Origin: Jejuia pallidilutea
GTDB lineage: Bacteria; Bacteroidota; Bacteroidia; Flavobacteriales; Flavobacteriaceae
Length of the DNA stretch: 64,000 bases
Reading direction: 5' to 3'
Assembly: GCF_002973595.1 (NCBI RefSeq)
Contig: NZ_PVEO01000010.1
Coordinates: 1 to 64,000 of the forward strand
Under the pieces are notes generated by a model that had not been told where the DNA came from, ran no database searches, and was given only the letters and a program-made list of their open reading frames with translations. Position numbers and translations under genes: made by a program. Below, one piece after another: positions 53,677 to 62,556 of the stretch (its first letter is position 1; each line of letters starts with the position of its first letter).

Positions 53677-54990
53677 TCCTGTTTTAAATTCAATCAAAAA
53701 CGGTTTTAAAGGAATCCAATCGTTTGTTCTAAAGTTATTTTCTAATTGAATTTGATAATGCTTATTAGGTTCTAATTCTACATTTATTGTCCAAGTTTTA
53801 TTGTCTTCTGAAAAGACTCTGTTGTTTGGGCTTATTTTGGGTAAATAGTTTTTTCCTAATGGACCAGTATCTAGCCCTGTGTTGATGCCATTCAAAGGTT
53901 CCGAAAATTCCACTGTAATTTGTTTTATTCTAGGACTAACGTTATTACTGTTGTTCTTGAATTGCTTTATTCCAATTACACTTGGTCTTTTATTATCAAA
54001 CTTTTGATAAAGTTCTTCGATAGATGATGAGAAAAATCTTGTTGATTGAACAAACTCTTCTATTTCGCTTTCATTTTCAAAGTCCAATTCAATTAGTTTT
54101 TTAATGGCTTCTTTTTTATTTTCTGATGTTTCATAATAGTTTTCTGCCATTTGATACCCGATATAATATGCCAAATCTCGTACTCCAAATTCATTAGACG
54201 AACCACTGTCCCATAACCATTTGAATCTATTGTTTGGATAGAACATTTCTTTTTCAAATTTTTCTCTCACCTTATCTGCGTTTTTCTTCCCATATTCAAT
54301 AGCAGGTGCAGCAGAAGGAACACCCATTGCTTTTACTGAAACAAATTCTGCAACACCCTCATAAATTGCTAGAGAAAGTAAATTATGAACCATTGGTTTT
54401 TGTTGTGTATGAACATACTCGTGAATGTTCAATAAGACAAGGTTTTCAATGGGATTGCTGTCAAAAAATGTTCGTCTATCTTCTTGCTCTTCTTCAGGGA
54501 ATTCTGTTGAAATTGAGCTTTTATCTGTCAATGCTAATTCGCTACCTATAAGCACTAAATTATCTAATGTAGTTCCACCTGTTCTAAATGCTCCAATAGT
54601 AAAATAGATTTTTGCAGGTTTCAACTCGGGGTAGATTTCTCTGAATTTTTCAATTCCATCTTGTAATTCAGAACTAAATTGGTCTATTTTTAATGTGTTT
54701 TCTCGAATCGATTCCCAAAATTTTGGATAGCTATTTATTGCTCGTATATAATCTTCTGGCGTATAATTCCTAACTTGTCTTATAGCGTTTAGTCCTGCCG
54801 TTCCTCTTTGTAGATAAAGACTGTCAAGATATTTGTATTGTAAGATAGAGTCTTGGGTTGGAGTGATTTTATCATAAGCTTCCCAAAAGTGTGTTATGTC
54901 AGTTGTTACAATGTTTTTGTAGCTCTTATTTTCTGTTTTACAACTCACTATAATCATTACAGTTGTAAGTAAACCTAAAAGTTTTTTCAT
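53668..54990 (-). CDS. HEYVH metallopeptidase-like lipoprotein
   Basis: A 440-aa lipoprotein (lipobox MIIVSC). The central region has HEYVH at 190-194 and IYEGVAEF at about 209-216, the HExxH plus downstream Glu arrangement of gluzincin zinc peptidases (DUF2268-like). The C-terminal ~100 residues (RIKQITVEFSEPLN to the end) look like an Ig-like domain of the SbsA type. The stop codon overlaps a repeated cassette-boundary motif shared with the higBA locus, suggesting the gene was acquired horizontally. Confidence 0.82.
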   Translation of the reverse strand: MKKLLGLLTTVMIIVSCKTENKSYKNIVTTDITHFWEAYDKITPTQDSILQYKYLDSLYLQRGTAGLNAIRQVRNYTPEDYIRAINSYPKFWESIRENTLKIDQFSSELQDGIEKFREIYPELKPAKIYFTIGAFRTGGTTLDNLVLIGSELALTDKSSISTEFPEEEQEDRRTFFDSNPIENLVLLNIHEYVHTQQKPMVHNLLSLAIYEGVAEFVSVKAMGVPSAAPAIEYGKKNADKVREKFEKEMFYPNNRFKWLWDSGSSNEFGVRDLAYYIGYQMAENYYETSENKKEAIKKLIELDFENESEIEEFVQSTRFFSSSIEELYQKFDNKRPSVIGIKQFKNNSNNVSPRIKQITVEFSEPLNGINTGLDTGPLGKNYLPKISPNNRVFSEDNKTWTINVELEPNKHYQIQLENNFRTNDWIPLKPFLIEFKTGNK

Positions 54991-55003
54991 CTTTATTTCT
55001 GTG

Positions 55004-55169
55004 TTTTATTCAGGACGGGTCAAGCTTGCATACAACGGTTTTGTGTATGGTTAGTTGCGTGCTTGTGTGCGAGGATTTTCCGAAGGAAAATCAGATGCAA
55101 GCAAGCAAAGCAACTCACATTGGTTAAGCTAAAAATAGCAATTTTTTATACACGGTGTTACCCAACGTT
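55004..55169. repeat. Long imperfect palindrome between two cassette genes (attC-like)
   Basis: Nested complementary arms occur in order on the plus strand: CAACG/CGTTG, GTGTAT/ATACAC, AGTTGC/GCAACT, CTTG..GC/GC..CAAG and ATTTTCC/GGAAAAT around GAA. The left end carries TTTTATTCAGGACGGGTCAA, matching (17 of 19 core bases) the reverse of 39617-39637. The right end carries TTACCCAACGTT. RYYYAAC/GTTRRRY-like core sites are visible, as in integron attC sites, but no integrase is in the window. Confidence 0.6.
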
Positions 55170-55171
55170 TT

Positions 55172-55681
55172 TTATTTTATTTTTCCGATTTTCTTTAAAA
55201 TCAGTAATGTTATAGCTAGCAAAATCCCGACTCCAATAGCTAAATATCCACCGTATTTATCTTTATTCCCACGAATAAAATATGCTTCTCCATTTTTGTC
55301 AATAAATTGTACAGTCTTATTAAATCTTAAATCTCGGTTTTTCTGTAAAGGAGTTTTGTCATCGTAAAAAACTGTAATTTCATCTCCGAGTTTTAGTTTA
55401 TCTAATTGTTCAAATTTTGGTCCGAAATCGCCAGAAGCTTGTCCCACAAAAACATCAAAAATAAGAGGAAAATCCGCAATGTGAATAAATCGATGGTCTC
55501 CTTTATTTCTATAATTTATTTCTTGAAATGTTTTATCAAAATAGTCGATTTGACCTGTCACATTATTAAATTCTGTTTTCTCTTTTGTTCCACGAATTGA
55601 AAGATATATTCCAAATCCGACGATTAATAAACAGGCGAGAAGTGATTTTTTAAAAATTGGTTGTTGCTCTTTTTTTGTCAT
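55172..55681 (-). CDS. Membrane protein of unknown function (DUF3592-like)
   Basis: A 169-aa protein with a membrane helix at each end (LLACLLIVGFGIYLSI near 14-29, YLAIGVGILLAITLLILKKI near 145-164) and a beta-rich domain between (DEITVFYDDKTPLQKNRDLRF). That layout fits DUF3592-like proteins. The gene is bracketed by the inverted repeat TTACCCAACGTT (55158-55169) and AATGTTGGGTAA (55700-55711), each within 20 bp of the coding ends, as a mobile cassette would be. Confidence 0.75.
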   Translation of the reverse strand: MTKKEQQPIFKKSLLACLLIVGFGIYLSIRGTKEKTEFNNVTGQIDYFDKTFQEINYRNKGDHRFIHIADFPLIFDVFVGQASGDFGPKFEQLDKLKLGDEITVFYDDKTPLQKNRDLRFNKTVQFIDKNGEAYFIRGNKDKYGGYLAIGVGILLAITLLILKKIGKIK

Positions 55682-55699
55682 ATGGGATGTTGTTGTTCA

Positions 55700-55711
55700 A
55701 ATGTTGGGTAA
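55700..55711. repeat. Right boundary repeat of the DUF3592-like cassette
   Basis: AATGTTGGGTAA is the exact reverse complement of TTACCCAACATT at 39608-39619 in the higBA boundary, and matches 11 of 12 bases of the repeat at 55158-55169. Confidence 0.6.
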
Positions 55712-55732
55712 CTAAGATATAGCAATAGTTTT

Positions 55733-57292
55733 TTAGTCATCTTCCGGAAATGTAATGTGCTGATAGGCACCCAAATCAGGAGTTTTTGTTCTGTTTATAT
55801 TTAAAATATCGGTTGGTACTTGGTTGGCAAAAAATGCGTTTCCTTGCCCATTGGCAGCAGAGTTATCTCCAATAATTAGCATATTGGCCTCAGGATCCTT
55901 AAAATCGGGGTCTTGGTTAAAAATAACATTTTCGTATAAAGTTGTATTTTCAAAATCAAAATTGTTGCCCGTAAAATTATTGTTTCTATCATCAAAACGT
56001 ACCAAACAATTGGTAAATTTAAAGTTAAAACTTACCGCATTGTCTTCAACTTCGTCTAAAATAAACTCAGGGTTATCATTACCATAAATAATACAATTAT
56101 TAAAATTGGCTTCTACTAAATCTGTTACAATGGTAGTGTCATCTTCATCAACAATAAAATTATTTACAAGTAATGCAGGCAATGGTCTTGGGCCATTGTT
56201 CCAATAATTGGCTATGGTGCAATGTGTAAAATTGTATTTTCCGCCAAAAGTTGTTGCCAAAACAGACTGTCCCGCATTATTTAGTACCACATTTTCAGCT
56301 TCTATTGAGGTGTTTCTACCTAAAATACCAAAACTTGCTGAGTTATAAATTTGCGAATTAGAGATGGTTAATTTATCTGCGGTAGCGTTGCCGTCGGATA
56401 GAATACCTACTAATGCGTTTTTTATGGTAGCGTAGCTAAATGTATTGTTTACACTGCCATCGAGCAGCCAAATGGTGCCCCATTGGCCTGGGCGTTCAGA
56501 AAAATTTGGTTCTAACCGGTCGCCTTCAAAAATTACTTCGTTTTCTAGTGTTTCTTGGTCTGGGCTAAATGCGCCATTTACATTTATAGATGCTCCTGAT
56601 TGAACAATAATACCCGAATTTTCGTGAAAATGCAAGCGTGCACCAGCTTCGATGGTTAGTGTTTCTCCTGTAGGAACTCCAGCAAACCCATAAATTACAT
56701 AGGGTTTTTCGTTGGTAAAGGTCAGTTCTTCGGGTAATAGTTCTCGCCCTTGTAGGTCTGTTTCTACAAGGTCTCCATCTATATTTAGCGTTAAGGTTTC
56801 AATAATTTTAGTTGTATTGTCTCGGTCTGGGTAAATAAAAATAGCATCTTTTATTAAGGTTACAAGCTGAACTTCTTGCAGGTTGTTTCCAGAGTCAAAC
56901 TCAATTTGGTCTGTATATAAATATTCGCCGTTGGGGTTTGGGAAATTATTAATATCAACTGTAGTTTCAACAAAAATAAAGAGGCTATCGTTGGCCAATA
57001 GTTCTATGTTTTCAAAGGTTTTTCCTGTAAGGCCATCAACGCTTAATCGGTATTGAGAGGCATCTCCCAAGCCTAATTTTAGTGTAGGAATTAAAATATC
57101 GTCGTCGCTGTTGTTGTACACTTTTAAATTATAGGTGCTAGAGCCAATATTTGTAAATATGGTGTCTAAATACACGGTGTCTTTAGAAAATGCTAGATTG
57201 CCAGTGCTTGGGGAAAATTCAAAATCTTTTCTACAGGAGCTCCAAAGTATTAAAAAACAAATTGTAAGTACGGGGTAGATGTAGTTCTTCAT
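55733..57292 (-). CDS. Parallel beta-helix lipoprotein
   Basis: A 519-aa lipoprotein (lipobox LWSSC). Residues to about 160 form a domain with repeated DTVYLDTIFTNIGSSTYNLKVYN-like segments. From about 200 onward there are right-handed beta-helix rungs (TIEAGARLHFHENSGIIVQSGAS, GQWGTIWLLDGS, LTISNSQIYNSASFGILGRN). Ending is not a recognisable sorting domain. Surface or periplasmic glycan interaction is plausible; no catalytic site is recognised. Confidence 0.83.
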   Translation of the reverse strand: MKNYIYPVLTICFLILWSSCRKDFEFSPSTGNLAFSKDTVYLDTIFTNIGSSTYNLKVYNNSDDDILIPTLKLGLGDASQYRLSVDGLTGKTFENIELLANDSLFIFVETTVDINNFPNPNGEYLYTDQIEFDSGNNLQEVQLVTLIKDAIFIYPDRDNTTKIIETLTLNIDGDLVETDLQGRELLPEELTFTNEKPYVIYGFAGVPTGETLTIEAGARLHFHENSGIIVQSGASINVNGAFSPDQETLENEVIFEGDRLEPNFSERPGQWGTIWLLDGSVNNTFSYATIKNALVGILSDGNATADKLTISNSQIYNSASFGILGRNTSIEAENVVLNNAGQSVLATTFGGKYNFTHCTIANYWNNGPRPLPALLVNNFIVDEDDTTIVTDLVEANFNNCIIYGNDNPEFILDEVEDNAVSFNFKFTNCLVRFDDRNNNFTGNNFDFENTTLYENVIFNQDPDFKDPEANMLIIGDNSAANGQGNAFFANQVPTDILNINRTKTPDLGAYQHITFPEDD

Positions 57293-57352
57293 TCGGTTTC
57301 AAAATAAATATGGTTAAAAATATAACTTTTGAAACGAAGAATTAGTATGATA

Positions 57353-58108
57353 TTAATTTTTTAAGCGCAATGTGTCTTTTGAGGCCTCAAACTCGTGTGT
57401 AATCTTTAAAAATTCTTTGCTAAATTCTACAAGGGAATCTAACAGGATAACTTTGTTTTCTTTAGAAATTAATTCCTTGTTTAGGTTTTTGCTGTCGCAG
57501 TAATCTAAAAATAGATGTGCATATGCTTCGGGAATATTTAAATCGTCTTTAATTAATTTTAAATTAAATAAGTCATCTTTTTTAAATAGCGAATCTAAAT
57601 GCTTGTATTCTATAAATTCTATAGGTTTTGGCTTATTTTTCCTTTTGAATAATTTCCCTATCATTTGTGCTATTGCAACAAAGTCCATTCCATTAGAGTA
57701 CGACGATTGCGGTACATACAACTGCATATTGTTTTTTCTATCTCTTGCCAGTGCATTTTCTGCATTTTGGGTGTATTCTAGCGGATTAAATTTGTTTTTA
57801 TCGTCGCTTAATAAAATTTCATCCAGTTCGTTTACAGACTTTTTTAATTCAAAAATTGCTATATCATCAAAATCACTTTGCTTAAGTTTTACCATTTTTG
57901 AATGATGGAATAGAGATTCGAAAAATAGTGTATCGTTAACCGAGGCAGAAATAGAGAAATCGCCTTCGTTATTTGTGTAGGTTAGCCTTTTTTGGCTCAC
58001 GTTGTAAACCCTTATACCTTTAACGGTAGATTCGGTATCGTAAACTTTACCTTTAATGGTTTGGGAAAATAGGCTAAGGGGGAATAATAACAAAACAATG
58101 TATTTCAC
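57353..58108 (-). CDS. CarboxypepD_reg-like domain protein
   Basis: The 251-aa secreted protein has a signal peptide (MKYIVLLLFPLSLFSQ) and a carboxypeptidase-D regulatory-like beta-sandwich (TIKGKVYDTESTVKGIRVYNVSQKRLTYTNNEGDFSI). The remaining ~150 residues are mostly helical and charged. Such domains occur at the start of TonB-dependent transporters, but here no barrel follows, so this is a stand-alone periplasmic protein of unknown role. It ends about 60 bp upstream of the beta-helix gene on the same strand. Confidence 0.8.
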   Translation of the reverse strand: MKYIVLLLFPLSLFSQTIKGKVYDTESTVKGIRVYNVSQKRLTYTNNEGDFSISASVNDTLFFESLFHHSKMVKLKQSDFDDIAIFELKKSVNELDEILLSDDKNKFNPLEYTQNAENALARDRKNNMQLYVPQSSYSNGMDFVAIAQMIGKLFKRKNKPKPIEFIEYKHLDSLFKKDDLFNLKLIKDDLNIPEAYAHLFLDYCDSKNLNKELISKENKVILLDSLVEFSKEFLKITHEFEASKDTLRLKN

Positions 58109-58218
58109 GGTTTGATGGGTTTTGTGATTTTCAAATTAAATGTATTTGGCTTTTAATACCTCTAATTTAAGATACTTTAACAAGTAAATTATTGAATCCT
58201 TAACATTTGTTAATAAAA

Positions 58219-58249
58219 AAACCTAACAAAAATAATTGCTGTTAGGTTT
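58219..58249 (-). terminator. Terminator of the gal operon
   Basis: AAACCTAACA and TGTTAGGTTT form a 10-bp stem 25 bp after galT, followed on the minus strand by a T-run. Confidence 0.85.
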
Positions 58250-58273
58250 AAAAGAGTGGTTTTAGCTTGTTAT

Positions 58274-59296
58274 TTATAACAAGGCTTTAATCATTTTTAC
58301 AGCACTTTCGGCAGTTATATCGCGTTGTGGCGACCCAAACATTTCGTAGCCTACCATAAATTTTTTAACGCTTGCACTTCTTAATAATGGTGGATAAAAA
58401 CTCATGTGCCAATGCCAGTGCGTGTTTTCCTTACCATTAGTTGGTGATTGGTGTATACCGCTTGAATAGGGGAATGATGTGTTAAAAATTTTATCGTAAG
58501 CTTTGGTTAAAACAGCAATAGCTTCGGCATATTGTAGTGTTTCAGCTTCTGTCATTTCTGAAATATTGGCCATATGCCGTTTAGGTACAATCATAGCTTC
58601 AAAGGGCCAAATTGCCCAAAATGGCACCAAGACCACAAAACCATCATTTTCAAAAATAATACGTTCCTGATTTTCTGATTCTTGTGCTAAATAATCGCCT
58701 AAAAGACTGCTACTGTTTTTGTTGAAGTAATTTAGTTGTTGTGTATTCTTTTTGTAAACTTCGTTAGGTAGGGTAGACTGGCTCCATATTTGCCCATGAG
58801 GATGTGGGTTGCTACATCCCATAACGGCACCCTTGTTTTCAAAAATTTGTACATAGTTAATTTTAGGGTTGCTACCCAGTTCTTTATATTGGTCTTGCCA
58901 CGCGTAAACTACTTTTTGGATTTCCAGAGGCGACATGTCTGCTAAACTTTTTGAATGATCTGGACTAAAACAAATTACCTTGCAGATACCTGTTTCACTT
59001 TCGGCAATAAGTAAACCGTCGTTAACATTAAATTTTGGTGAATCGCTCTGTAATGCGGCAAAATCGTTGGTAAAAATAAATACATCTTCGTATTTTGGAT
59101 TTACTTCGCCATTTATTCTAGTATTACCTGCACATAGGTAGCAAGTTTTATCGTATGTTGGTCGTTTTTCATTATTAACAGTCTCGTTTTGTCCTTGCCA
59201 TGGCCGTTTGGCACGATGCGGAGATACCAACACCCATTCTCCTGTTAATATGTTAAAGCGTTTATGAGAGTAATCTTGTAAGTTAGAGTTTTCCAT
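58274..59296 (-). CDS. galT: Galactose-1-phosphate uridylyltransferase
   Basis: The 340-aa HIT-superfamily enzyme has the zinc cysteines in KTCYLCAGN, the catalytic HPHGQIWSQ (His-Pro-His), and C-terminal HWHWHMSFYPPLLRS. It exchanges UMP between UDP-glucose and galactose-1-phosphate in the Leloir pathway. Third gene of the galM-galK-galT operon, 22 bp after galK, followed by a terminator. Confidence 0.97.
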   Translation of the reverse strand: MENSNLQDYSHKRFNILTGEWVLVSPHRAKRPWQGQNETVNNEKRPTYDKTCYLCAGNTRINGEVNPKYEDVFIFTNDFAALQSDSPKFNVNDGLLIAESETGICKVICFSPDHSKSLADMSPLEIQKVVYAWQDQYKELGSNPKINYVQIFENKGAVMGCSNPHPHGQIWSQSTLPNEVYKKNTQQLNYFNKNSSSLLGDYLAQESENQERIIFENDGFVVLVPFWAIWPFEAMIVPKRHMANISEMTEAETLQYAEAIAVLTKAYDKIFNTSFPYSSGIHQSPTNGKENTHWHWHMSFYPPLLRSASVKKFMVGYEMFGSPQRDITAESAVKMIKALL

Positions 59297-59318
59297 TTTA
59301 AATTTTATTGTATGTAGT

Positions 59319-60476
59319 TTAGTAGGTTTGTCGCACTAAATGTGTACCGTCTGATAATTGAATAAAATATACAGAACATGCTTTATCGAATTTATTTTTA
59401 TAAGCTTTAGATGCTGTTTCAGCAAAAGCTTTGGCTTCGCTTTTGGCTACAAGGTTTATGGTACAGCCGCCAAAACCGCCACCCATCATTCTTGCACCCA
59501 AAACATGTTTGTTTTTTTTGGCTTGTTCTACTAAAAAATCCAACTCATCGCAACTAACCTTGTATTGGGTAGATAAGCCATTGTGAGATTGATAGATTAG
59601 GGCTCCTAAGGTTTCTAAATCACCATCTTCAATAGCTTTAGCAGCTTTTACAGTTCTGTTATTTTCTTGAATTACATAAAGTGCTTTTTGGTAATTTGCT
59701 GGTGTAACCTTATCGATTATGGTTTCTAAATCTGCCTCGGTAGCATCTCTAAGTGCTTTAACATCTAATAATTCTGATATACTTTCGCAAGCCGATCGCC
59801 TATCATTGTAAGCACTATCGGACAAACTATGTTTAACATTAGTGTTTATAAGCATTAATTGATGATCTTTAAAATTAATTTCGTAGGGTTTAGATTCAAC
59901 CGTTCTGCAATCTAAATGCAAAGCGTTATTTTTTATTCCAAACATGCTGGCATATTGATCCATAATCCCACAATTTACGCCAACATAATTATGTTCTGCC
60001 TTTTGTGAAATTAAAATCATATCGTGTTTAGATAACCCAAGTTTAAAAAGCTCGTTTAAGCCAAAAACCACACTGTTTTCTAATGCGGCAGATGAGGACA
60101 TACCAGAGCCTCCGGGGATATTTCCTTTTATTATAATGTTAAAATCGCCAACAACAATATTTCTGTTTTGTAATTCGGCTACAACACCAAGTACGTAGTT
60201 TTCCCAACTACCTTCTTTAGAGGGTTTAAGTTTGTCTAATTCAAAATTAATAGTACTATCTAAATCTAAGGCAATGGCGGTAGAATGTCCAGAATCGCTT
60301 TTTTGTATCGCTGCTGCTATACCTTTATCTACTGCTGCAGGAAAAACAAAACCATCGTTATAATCGGTATGTTCTCCTATAATGTTTATCCTTCCGGGAG
60401 AAAAAACAAGTAAAGGGTCTGCTTTAAATGTTTCAACAAATTTATCTTTTACATCTTTAATTAGTGTTGCGCTCAT
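59319..60476 (-). CDS. galK: Galactokinase
   Basis: About 385 aa from the preferred ATG at 60476; an in-frame ATG 39 bp upstream lies inside the galM coding region and would add an unconserved tail. GHMP-kinase motifs are clear: FSPGRINIIGEHTDYNDGFV, GGSGMSSSAAL (ATP loop) and MMGGGFGGCTI. It phosphorylates galactose at O1. The gap to galM is 11 bp, consistent with translational coupling. Confidence 0.96.
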   Translation of the reverse strand: MSATLIKDVKDKFVETFKADPLLVFSPGRINIIGEHTDYNDGFVFPAAVDKGIAAAIQKSDSGHSTAIALDLDSTINFELDKLKPSKEGSWENYVLGVVAELQNRNIVVGDFNIIIKGNIPGGSGMSSSAALENSVVFGLNELFKLGLSKHDMILISQKAEHNYVGVNCGIMDQYASMFGIKNNALHLDCRTVESKPYEINFKDHQLMLINTNVKHSLSDSAYNDRRSACESISELLDVKALRDATEADLETIIDKVTPANYQKALYVIQENNRTVKAAKAIEDGDLETLGALIYQSHNGLSTQYKVSCDELDFLVEQAKKNKHVLGARMMGGGFGGCTINLVAKSEAKAFAETASKAYKNKFDKACSVYFIQLSDGTHLVRQTY

Positions 60477-60487
60477 TATATTTTGGT

Positions 60488-61378
60488 TTAGTTGTTCTGT
60501 ATAGTTATCGTCCAAGTTATAGCGTAGGTTTCGCTGGGTTTTAAGGTGTTTAGCCCTATTTTATTGTTAAAGCTGTTAGAAACTCCAGTTGTAGGCTCTA
60601 TGGCAATAGTGTTGGCTTTGGGCGGTGTGTAAGCCTGTAAAAAATTATTGTTGCCAGTAGCATTGAATTGTAGATTGTATTCGGGTGTTTCAAATAATAC
60701 TTTATCAGAATTTAAAATCCAGCAGTCATCTAAAAAATTATCTTCAATTTTAAGTGCATTGTTGGTTTTAATTGTTGTTGTTCCTTCGGTAATGTTGCGC
60801 GCTCCAATGATAAGTTTTTCTTTACTATCAAAAATAAGCTTACTTTCATATAAATTAGCACTTGTAAAATAAGGGTGCCAACCTAAGGTAAAAGGAAACG
60901 TTTTTGTACTGGTGTTTACAACGGAAAGTTTTACATCTATTGATGTTTCTGCAAACACATAATCTAATTTAATTGTGTAGGTGTAAGGAAATCCTTTAGA
61001 TACCTTTTTTTCTATGTATTCTAGTGAAATCGTAGCAGTATCTGCGGTTAATTGGCTATTAACTAATTGAAACGTTTTGTTGTAAACCAAACCATGTAAT
61101 GCATTTTGTTCTTCCTTTTGGTTAATGTTAAATTGAAATGTTTCGCCCTCAAACTCATAGGAGCCATCTTTTATTCTATTGGCAAAGGGAAATAAAATTG
61201 AAGATGCGTATGTGGTACTGTATGGTAACGGACTTAAATCTTGGATAATAGCCTTATTGTTTAGTTTAAGTTCTTGTAAACTGGCGCCTTCATCTAAATA
61301 AATTTTACCATAAACAGAAGCTTTGGCATTTTTAACTTCCAGGATGTTTTGTGCTTTAATGTGTTGTAATGCGTACAA
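60488..61378 (-). CDS. galM: Aldose 1-epimerase
   Basis: A 296-aa member of the galactose mutarotase family with PFANRIKDGSYEFEG near the N-terminus, HGLVYN (catalytic His), TLGWHPYF and a C-terminal AIEPTTGVSNSFNN segment that contains the catalytic Glu. It interconverts alpha and beta galactose. It is slightly shorter than E. coli GalM, as is common in Bacteroidota. First enzyme gene of the gal operon, 12 bp after the regulator gene. Confidence 0.92.
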   Translation of the reverse strand: MYALQHIKAQNILEVKNAKASVYGKIYLDEGASLQELKLNNKAIIQDLSPLPYSTTYASSILFPFANRIKDGSYEFEGETFQFNINQKEEQNALHGLVYNKTFQLVNSQLTADTATISLEYIEKKVSKGFPYTYTIKLDYVFAETSIDVKLSVVNTSTKTFPFTLGWHPYFTSANLYESKLIFDSKEKLIIGARNITEGTTTIKTNNALKIEDNFLDDCWILNSDKVLFETPEYNLQFNATGNNNFLQAYTPPKANTIAIEPTTGVSNSFNNKIGLNTLKPSETYAITWTITIQNN

Positions 61379-61390
61379 TTTTATAATGTT

Positions 61391-62383
61391 TTAAAGTGAA
61401 TGTCTTACTATAAAGTGGTTTGGGTTTTCAATGTGTTTATGTTCGTTATTTTGAATCATTTCTGCTAACCGTTTTCCCATGGCTGTAAAATCTGTAGAAA
61501 TAGTGGTAATGCCACCTTCTACAATTTCCTTAAGCAAGGTGTCGTTATAAGAAATAATGCCAATATCTTTTGATAATGATAATTTGTCTGCTCTAATTTT
61601 TTTAATAACATGAAGTAGGTTTTTATCATCGGGAATAATGTATAGTTCTCCTTTTTCAAGGGTTTTGTCTTCGGCAGATTCTAATATATGGTATGGTAAA
61701 TTTCGTTTCTCACAAAACTTTATAAAACCATCTTTCATGCCTTTTGGTTGTTTTTTAGATGAAAATACTAAGAGTAGTTTCTTGTATTTTTTTATGTTTT
61801 GAAAAGCTTTTTCCAAATTTTCGTAAATATCCTTTTCAAAATTTTGATATATACCAGCGTATTTGTTTAGCTCTTTTGGCATTTGGTCTAAAATATAAAC
61901 TTTATCCTCTGGCAGGTTGTTTAGCAGTGTGTGGGTACCGTTTAAATTGGCTGGCATAATTACATAACTATTATAATCTCCAACGTTATCTTCTAACACC
62001 TTTTTAAAAACATTATAGTTGAAATGATGAAAATAAATATCTACCTCAACATTACTGTTTACGTTGTTAACGAAAGCATTATATAGGTTTTCCTTAAATG
62101 AATTTAATTCATCAAACAATAATAAAACCTTTTGTTTTACATCAATATTCTCACTGGTTACATAATAGCCCTTACCAACTACAGATTGAATAATACCCCT
62201 ACTTTTTAAATCGTTAAAAGCCATTAAAACGGTATCTCTAGACAGTTTGTGCTTTTCTTTTATGGCGTTTATAGAGGGTATTTGGTCTCCCTTTTTTAAT
62301 TTCCCTTTAGAAATCGCTTTTTCGATAGAAAAAACGATTTGTTGGTACTTAGGAATGCTTAGTTTTTTTTTAATTTCAATCAT
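61391..62383 (-). CDS. GntR-type regulator with LacI-like ligand domain
   Basis: A 330-aa protein: an N-terminal GntR winged helix (residues about 1-75: IPKYQQIVFSIEKAISKGKLKKGDQIPSI, then HKLSRDTVLMAFNDLKSRGIIQ) joined to a periplasmic-binding-protein-like sensor (LLLVFSSKKQPKGM, DIGIISYNDTLLKEIVEGGITTIS). This architecture regulates sugar operons in Bacteroidota. It is the first gene of the leftward gal operon and divergent from the sugar symporter, so it probably controls both in response to galactose or a derivative. Confidence 0.92.
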   Translation of the reverse strand: MIEIKKKLSIPKYQQIVFSIEKAISKGKLKKGDQIPSINAIKEKHKLSRDTVLMAFNDLKSRGIIQSVVGKGYYVTSENIDVKQKVLLLFDELNSFKENLYNAFVNNVNSNVEVDIYFHHFNYNVFKKVLEDNVGDYNSYVIMPANLNGTHTLLNNLPEDKVYILDQMPKELNKYAGIYQNFEKDIYENLEKAFQNIKKYKKLLLVFSSKKQPKGMKDGFIKFCEKRNLPYHILESAEDKTLEKGELYIIPDDKNLLHVIKKIRADKLSLSKDIGIISYNDTLLKEIVEGGITTISTDFTAMGKRLAEMIQNNEHKHIENPNHFIVRHSL

Positions 62384-62430
62384 TTCATTTCAAACATTGC
62401 GTTGTAAATATATAAATATTTTTGCCAAAA

Positions 62431-62450
62431 ACCCTACTATACCCTACTAG
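62431..62450. promoter_or_regulatory. Direct repeat in the gal divergent control region
   Basis: ACCCTACTAT followed at once by ACCCTACTAG (9 of 10 identical) lies between the divergent regulator and symporter genes. It is a plausible binding site for the GntR-type regulator. Confidence 0.5.
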
Positions 62451-62518
62451 TTTGTTAAATTGACTGATTTACACCCTTAAATATGAACTATTTCCCCTTT
62501 TCTTTAAATATAAATACA

Positions 62519-62526
62519 TATATTTG
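62519..62526 (+). promoter_or_regulatory. Candidate -7 box of the sugar symporter gene
   Basis: TATATTTG matches TAnnTTTG 30 bp before the symporter ATG. A paired -33 element is weak. Confidence 0.5.
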
Positions 62527-62556
62527 AAACTTTAATCAACCAAACTAAATAGAATT

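Noticed and set aside
60477-60515. Longer galK start 39 bp upstream
   Set aside because: It overlaps galM and adds residues not expected in galactokinases; ATG at 60476 fits the family start.
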